A stretch of DNA of 28,785 nucleotides, taken from the NCBI GenBank assembly GCA_964387775.1, contig CAYLZO010000037.1:1-28785 (forward strand), in the 5' to 3' direction. This DNA is from CAYLZO01 sp964387775. GTDB taxonomy: Bacteria > Chloroflexota > Anaerolineae > JAAYZQ01. The number at the start of each line of letters is the position of its first letter. Position 1 is the first letter of the stretch. Below are positions 24,823 to 28,785 of the stretch, one piece after another. The translations under genes were made by a program, and so were the position numbers. The notes beneath the pieces are model-generated. The model was not told the DNA's origin. It made no database searches and saw only the letters and a list, made by a program, of their open reading frames with translations.

Positions 24823-24863
24823 CAGGCCCCGGCACCAACGCGTGCCGGGGCCTGTCTCTTTTT
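24823..24863 (+). terminator. Intrinsic terminator of the radical SAM gene
   Basis: A perfect 13-bp stem CAGGCCCCGGCAC (24823-24835) with 24842-24854 closes a 6-base loop and is followed by the U-rich tract TCTCTTTTT. It is 17 bases after the stop codon, so the next genes need their own promoter. Confidence 0.92.
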
Positions 24864-24886
24864 CACGCAAGCGGGCGTGCCCCAGT

Positions 24887-24915
24887 TTGCCGAATCGGCG
24901 CCTCCGTGATACACT
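24887..24915 (+). promoter_or_regulatory. Sigma70-like promoter for the glycosyltransferase/nucleotidyltransferase genes
   Basis: TTGCCG (24887-24892) and TACACT (24910-24915) have a 17-base spacer and lie directly after the terminator. The predicted start is near 24922, giving a leader of about 130 bases that contains mutually exclusive hairpins. Confidence 0.5.
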
Positions 24916-24950
24916 AGTCTGCGTTTCGTTGACGGACACTTCAATTGCTC

Positions 24951-24993
24951 CCGCTGGACCACAGTCCAGCGGCCCAGACGCGGGCTGTGGTCC
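24951..24993 (+). other. Mutually exclusive leader hairpins
   Basis: Hairpin A: CCGCTGGAC (24951-24959) with GTCCAGCGG (24964-24972), loop CACA. Hairpin B: GGACCACAG (24956-24964) with CTGTGGTCC (24985-24993). Both are perfect 9-bp stems and share bases 24956-24964, so only one can form at once. No T-tract follows. Confidence 0.6.
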
Positions 24994-25055
24994 GCTTTGA
25001 GCGCAGAAATTAGATCTACCGAGATTCGTGACATTCGTGATTGAAAACAGCCAGT

Positions 25056-26989
25056 ATGAGCATCACCGCTCCATCCTTGCACGTCGTGGTGCTGAACTAT
25101 GCCTACGATCCCGACCTGGCGACGGCCGAGCAGGCCCTCGACCGCTACTTCGTCCTGACCGGCTGGTCTGAGGGCTTGCTCGCGGCGGGCGCCCGGGTGA
25201 CGGTCCTGGGCCGCTTCCACACCGACGCCCACGTCGAGCGTGATGGCGCCGACTATCACTTTGTCGCCGACGGGCGCCGTCCCTGGCTGCGGCGCTGGCA
25301 GGTGCCCCGCCGCCTCCATCGGCGGGTCCGCGCTTGTTGCGCCGAGAGCGTCGCCCGGGGCCAGCCGACGGTCATCCACGTCAACGGCCTGCTCTTTCCC
25401 CTGGCCACGCGCAGGCTCGCGGCGGGCTTGCCCCCCCATGCGCCCTCGTCGCCCAGCACCACGCCGAGCGGCCCTGGCGGGGACCCTGGGGCCTCCTCCA
25501 GCGCTGGGGGCTGCGCGCCGCCGATGGCTTTTTCTTCACCACCCGCGAGCTGGCCCGCGAGTGGATCGAGCAGGGTGGCCTGCCCTCCCTCGACGCCGTG
25601 CACGAGGTGATGGAGGCGTCGTCGCCCTTCCGCCACCGGGACCGCGCCGCCGCCCGGGCGACCACCGGCCTGCGCGGCGATCCCGTGCTCCTCTGGACCG
25701 GCAACCTCTACCCCAACAAGGATCCGCTCACCATCCTGGCCGGCCTGGAGCGTTTGCTGGCGCGGCTGCCCGGCGCCCGCCTCTACATGGCCTGGCGCTA
25801 CGCCAGCCTGCTGCGCCAGGTGGAGGCGCGCATCGCCGCCAGTGAGACGCTGCGCCCGGCGGTCACGCTCCTGGGCGAGATCCCCCACGGCCAGATCGAA
25901 GCCTACTACAACAGCGCCGACTTTTTCGTGCAGGGCAGCGCCAAGGAGGGCAGCGGCATCGCCCTCCTCGACGCCCTGGCCTGCGGCGACGAGGTGTGGA
26001 ACCTGTCGGTGGCCCACAAGCTGGCGATGGAGGGCGTGTTCGGCACCGACCTGTTCGCCGGCTTTTCCGGCGCCGATCAGCACTACTTTCTGGCCCTGCC
26101 GCTGCACCACGTCTGGCAGGCGGCGCTCTTCAAGGTCCTGGGCACCGGCCTGGCCCAGGCGCGCTGGGTGTCGCTCCTGGCCGGCATGACCATCCTCTGG
26201 GTCGTGAGCCGGTTGGCCTACCGCTGGTTTGGCCTGGGCGCCTCGCTGTTGACCGGCCTGCTGCTCGTCTTCTGGCGGTCGGACCTCATCGGCCTGCATC
26301 CGGGGCTGCCCCTGCTGGCGGTGGCCCGCTGGGGCCGCCACGACGTGGGGGCCGTGGCCTGGTACTGGCTGGCCGTCGCCTCTCTGTACAGTCTCCTGCT
26401 GCATCCCCGCCGGATCGTGGCCCTGGCCGTGGGGATGTGTTGTGGCGCCGCAGCTTTGACCCATTTCTACGGCGCGTTTGTCATCCCCGTGGTAGCCGTG
26501 GCCTGGTTGTGGCGCAAGGGCCAGCGGGCGCTCAAAGATCCCCTCTCCTACTGGATTTTGCTTGGATTGGCCCTTGTCCTGGGTCCCTACGTGGCCTACG
26601 TGACCCGCCACTGGGTCGAGTTCCAGGGCCAGATGTTGATCAACCAGAACCGCATGGACCTCGGCGATCTGGCCTTTTACGGCGACAACGTGTTGCGCGA
26701 GCCGCGCCGCCTGGCCCACCTGGTCCACCTCCCGGCGCTGCGGCGGCCGGGATACCGGCCGCTCGGGCCGTGGCTCTTCTGGCTCGGGATCGGGCCAGCA
26801 GCCGTCTACCTGCTGGTCCGCGCCCGGTCGAAGGAGGCGCTCGGCGCCCGCCTGCTGGTCCTGAGCCTGGTGCTCACCTGGGGGCAATTGGCCCTCCTGG
26901 AGCAGGTCAAGGTGCCGCTTTACCTGGTGGTCCTGGTGCCGGGCGTGTGCCTGGCCCTGGCAGCCTTCGGCGTTTGCTCAACCGGCTGA
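25056..26989 (+). pseudogene. Broken chimera: GT4 glycosyltransferase joined to a GT-C (GT39-like) membrane glycosyltransferase
   Basis: From ATG 25056 the frame encodes a GT4-type N-terminus (VVVLNYAYDPDLATAEQALD, VIHVNGLLFPLATRR). It then breaks at a C7 run at 25431-25437; adding one base rejoins LVAQHHAERPWRGPWG, with downstream blocks WTGNLYPNKDPLTILAG and GSAKEGSGIALLDALACG. Precisely at the ALACG donor-site end (about 25985), where GT4 proteins continue with VPPVVT-like sequence, the frame passes in phase into DEVWNLSVAHKLAMEGVFG. That segment is the Asp-Glu start region of a GT39/PMT-like polytopic enzyme, followed by eight or so membrane helices to 26989. Both halves are therefore truncated at the joint. 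The result is likely non-functional, or a consensus artefact at the C-run plus a true fusion. The original products were glycan-building enzymes. Confidence 0.75.
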
Positions 26990-26997
26990 CCGGCGAG

Positions 26998-28116
26998 ATG
27001 GTCACCTGGCTCGGCGAGCCGGACGCCGGGCAGGTGGCGGCCGCCGTGCGCGACTGGGACGAGGAAACCGTGCGCGCCGCCGAACTGGTGGCTTTGATGC
27101 AGGGCCTCGGCCCCTATCTCCAGGAGACGCTACCGGGAACGCCGATCTATGCGGCATTGCCTGCCTCGTTCCGGCAGTGGCTGGCGCGTGATCACGACAT
27201 GAACGGAGCTCGTGTCCAGCGGCTGCACGACGACCTGGCGGCAATCCTCCACGAGGCCAACCGGGCCGGCGTGAGCGTGATGCCCCTGAAAGGCAGCTTG
27301 CTCGCGACCGGCTACTACGAGTCACCCGCTCTGCGGCCCATGGCCGACCTGGACATCCTGGTCCGTGGGGACGACGTGGAGATCGTCGTCGATGTTTTGG
27401 AAGGGCTGGGCTATCGGCGCAAGCCCAGCCCCAGACGCCACACGAAAGAGCTGATCTTTCTCAACCCCGGCGGAGAGCGGGTTGTCTCCCAACGCCAAGA
27501 TCACGCCGACAACCCGCGACCGGTCGAGGTCCACGTCGAATTGACGAGATCCCTCTGGGTGGAGTTTGGAGCCTTTGACCTGACCGATTACCTCTGGGCC
27601 GAGAGCCAACCGGGGGAGCTGCTGGGTGAGCGCGTGTGGCTGCCGGCTCTGGATCGGTTTCTGACTTACCTGGCGGCCCATGACTTGTACCATCACCTCT
27701 TTGGAACCGGTCGCTTCATTCACTTGATAGACCTGACCTACGTGGCGCCGCAGGTCCGGCAATTCGAGCCGCCCGATGCGAACCTGGTGTACCCCATGCT
27801 CCGCTTGGCAGCCCGGGCGCTGCCTGGCCGCCTGCCCGGCGTCGATCTCACGACGCTGGCCGACCGAACCCATCCCCGGCTGCGGCGCTGGGCCGACACC
27901 GCGCCCCTCGACGGCCGCTGCGGCCTGAACGTCGATCCGACGCCTCCCGGTCAGAAAAATCGCTGGCGAATGCGCTGGGTCCGCTGGCATCCCACCCCCG
28001 AGCGGCTGGCCCTGGCCTATGGCGATGTGCCCCTGCTGTGGGCCTATGCCCGGCACGCACTGACCCTCGTGCGGCAACTGGGACCCGGGCTGGCAAATAC
28101 TGACTTGCTCACGTAA
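26998..28116 (+). CDS. NTP_transf_5-family nucleotidyltransferase-like protein
   Basis: A 372-aa protein of the 'uncharacterised nucleotidyltransferase' family (PF14907 type). The core is VMPLKGSLLATGYYESPALR followed by PMADLDILV, containing the family's KG...RPMxDxDxLV arrangement with likely metal-binding Asp residues. The rest is helical with HDLYHHLFGTGRFIHLIDL near the middle. Members are common in RiPP, lasso-peptide and exopolysaccharide clusters, with unknown chemistry. ATG 26998 is listed; an in-frame TTG at 26974, overlapping the previous gene's end, would add MLNRLTGE and is also plausible because family N-termini often start with a similar Leu-rich helix. Neither has a clear RBS, so the N-terminus is uncertain and may have been trimmed by the upstream rearrangement. 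Confidence 0.8.
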   Translation: MVTWLGEPDAGQVAAAVRDWDEETVRAAELVALMQGLGPYLQETLPGTPIYAALPASFRQWLARDHDMNGARVQRLHDDLAAILHEANRAGVSVMPLKGSLLATGYYESPALRPMADLDILVRGDDVEIVVDVLEGLGYRRKPSPRRHTKELIFLNPGGERVVSQRQDHADNPRPVEVHVELTRSLWVEFGAFDLTDYLWAESQPGELLGERVWLPALDRFLTYLAAHDLYHHLFGTGRFIHLIDLTYVAPQVRQFEPPDANLVYPMLRLAARALPGRLPGVDLTTLADRTHPRLRRWADTAPLDGRCGLNVDPTPPGQKNRWRMRWVRWHPTPERLALAYGDVPLLWAYARHALTLVRQLGPGLANTDLLT

Positions 28117-28150
28117 CACGCATCACGCAACACGTGACGAGTGATGCGTG
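28117..28150. repeat. Inverted repeat between nucleotidyltransferase and E2 genes
   Basis: CACGCATCAC (28117-28126) and GTGATGCGTG (28141-28150) form a perfect 10-bp stem with a 14-base loop that itself holds CACGTG. There is no T-tract. It may act as a terminator or be a small intergenic repeat. Confidence 0.65.
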
Positions 28151-28164
28151 AGGGAGGAGAGGCC

Positions 28165-28581
28165 ATGGCCCTGGAGTTCAAGATGCCCCAACTGGGGGAG
28201 AATCTGATCGAGGCGACCATCGGCAAGTGGCTCAAGGCCGAGGGCCAGGCGGTGCAGAAGGACGAGCCGCTGCTGAAGGTCGTCACCGACAAGGTGGACA
28301 CCGAGGTGCCGTCGCCGGTCACGGGCGTGCTGCGCGAGATCCGCGCCCAGGAGGGCGAGACGGTCGAGGTCGGCGAGGTGAGGGAGGAGGAAGTGGAAGC
28401 CCCGCCGGCCGAGATCAAGCCCAAAGTCGAGGTGGATGGCACGCGGCCGGTGGGCGCCCGGCGGGTGGACCGCAGCTACCTGACGCCGGTGGTGGCCCGC
28501 ATCGCGTCGGAGCACGACGTGGACCTGGGCCGGGTCGAGGGCACCGGGCGCGGCGGGCGCATCACCAAGAAGGACATCCTG
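28165..28581 (+). pseudogene. 5' part of a dihydrolipoamide acyltransferase (E2) gene, cut by a junction
   Basis: The start ATG 28165 follows GGGAGGAGAG. Residues 1-75 form a lipoyl domain (MPQLGENLIEATIGKWLKAEG) with lipoyl-Lys43 in TDKVDTEVPSP, and residues 105-139 are an E3-binding domain (YLTPVVARIASEHDVDL, then GTGRGGRITKKDIL). The large catalytic acyltransferase domain (about 230 residues with HxxxDG) should follow, but from about 28581 the sequence is that of a DUF433-like antitoxin on the other strand. The frame stays open to the window edge only by chance. The original role was the E2 core of a 2-oxo acid dehydrogenase complex (pyruvate, branched-chain or oxoglutarate). Confidence 0.8.
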
Positions 28582-28594
28582 TCGGCCAGAAACT

Positions 28595-28768
28595 TCATGC
28601 CGGTTGCAGTTCCAGCGGGTGGACTTGATCCTCAGCCAACCAGGCAGCGTATTGCAGCGCTTGCTGGACGTCCTCCGCTTCGAGGTACGGATAGGCTTCG
28701 AGGATTTCCTGAGTATCCATCTCGTTTGCGACTAGTACCTTTTCAAGGCTATTTCGACAAGCTGTCAT
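28595..28768 (-). CDS. DUF433-like antitoxin, probably 5'-truncated, with remnant of a PIN-like toxin start
   Basis: Minus-strand frame of 57 aa from ATG 28768 to TGA 28595: VLVANEMDTQEILEAYPYLE then AEDVQQALQYAAWLAEDQ, which is the C-terminal half of DUF433 proteins (typically GMTxEEILxxYPxLxxxDI). The N-terminal half with the usual GTRIP-like strand is missing; the present start codon lies inside the dispersed repeat at 28763. The stop overlaps a second ATG (ATGA, 28596-28598) that begins MKFLAD, the usual opening of the partner DUF5615 PIN-like toxin, but after six codons the sequence becomes the E2 gene. The pair would be a type II toxin-antitoxin system; here both members look truncated. 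Confidence 0.65.
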   Translation of the reverse strand: MTACRNSLEKVLVANEMDTQEILEAYPYLEAEDVQQALQYAAWLAEDQVHPLELQPA

Positions 28769-28785
28769 TGCGAGGAGCGAGCGCA
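28763..28785 (+). repeat. Start of a common dispersed repeat (GTCATTGCGAGGAGCG type)
   Basis: The last 23 bases, TGTCATTGCGAGGAGCG plus AGCGCA, match a repeat family I recognise from intergenic regions of Chloroflexota and other phyla. It is cut by the window edge and appears to have replaced the 5' end of the antitoxin gene. Confidence 0.6.

Noticed and set aside
24928..24942. GTTGACGGACAC resembling the GACGGAC arm at 22757
   Set aside because: Too short, with no matching inverted arm nearby.
25996..26973. Long open frame upstream of the nucleotidyltransferase, in its frame but under the GT-C coding region
   Set aside because: The encoded sequence is Pro/Arg/Gly-rich out-of-frame translation of the GT-C membrane domain, whose own frame shows clear hydrophobic helices; only the part from about 26974 onward is genuine.
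28751..28762. TTCGACAAGCTG near the right edge, similar to the end of the CTAG-ended element
   Set aside because: Only about ten bases match, CTAG is absent, and the sequence reads as antitoxin codons next to a different repeat; chance similarity.

Overview
This is a GC-rich (roughly two-thirds G+C) bacterial segment that most resembles a filamentous or anaerolineal member of the Chloroflexota. The evidence is an AglEFG-like sugar ABC transporter, a trehalose synthase/PPK2/sucrose-phosphate-synthase-like gene string, a large secreted protein ending in the 'YLPL' tail I associate with secreted Chloroflexota proteins, and many short palindromic dispersed repeats. The taxonomic call is inference; no rRNA or tRNA gene was seen.

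Layout. 1-161 (-): start-less, frameshifted fragment of folB. 220-1326: a perfect-consensus sigma70 promoter, three tandem operator-like dyads and a LacI-family regulator. 1323-1450: a 128-bp MITE-like element. 1689-6645: sugar ABC transporter with two oddities, a lipoprotein binding protein made of two nearly identical complete domains and a MalF-type permease carrying an N-terminal PspC domain, followed by a normal MalG-type permease. 6765-8425: small membrane protein and an Ldh_2-family oxidoreductase. 8567-16237: a tight six-gene run (PPK2, GT5-like and GT4 sucrose-phosphate-synthase-like glycosyltransferases, PfkB sugar kinase, uridine-kinase-like P-loop kinase, trehalose synthase), closed by a strong terminator. 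16433-17759 (-): miaA and yraN, overlapping. 17928-21701 (-): a 1257-aa secreted protein with HExxH, von Willebrand A and calcium-binding-like segments. 21934-23043: two more copies of the MITE-like element, a small helical protein gene (-), and a back-to-back promoter pair. 23348-28116: a radical SAM/SPASM enzyme with a four-cysteine N-terminal tail and a PqqD-like domain, a broken chimeric glycosyltransferase and an NTP_transf_5-type nucleotidyltransferase; this is the best candidate for an undescribed peptide-modification locus. 28165-28785: the first part of a dihydrolipoamide acyltransferase (E2) gene cut by a junction into a DUF433-like antitoxin remnant on the opposite strand.

How the genes may work together. 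The left half reads as uptake and turnover of alpha-glucosides: the LacI-type repressor controls at least itself and perhaps the transporter; the GH13 trehalose synthase, sucrose-type glycosyltransferase and PfkB kinase handle disaccharide and hexose products; and PPK2 plus the uridine-kinase-like protein could regenerate nucleotides from polyphosphate for sugar-nucleotide chemistry. The right half is accessory: mobile-element fragments, fusions and frameshifts cluster there and at both window edges, pointing to repeated rearrangement (or, for the two homopolymer frameshifts, consensus errors).
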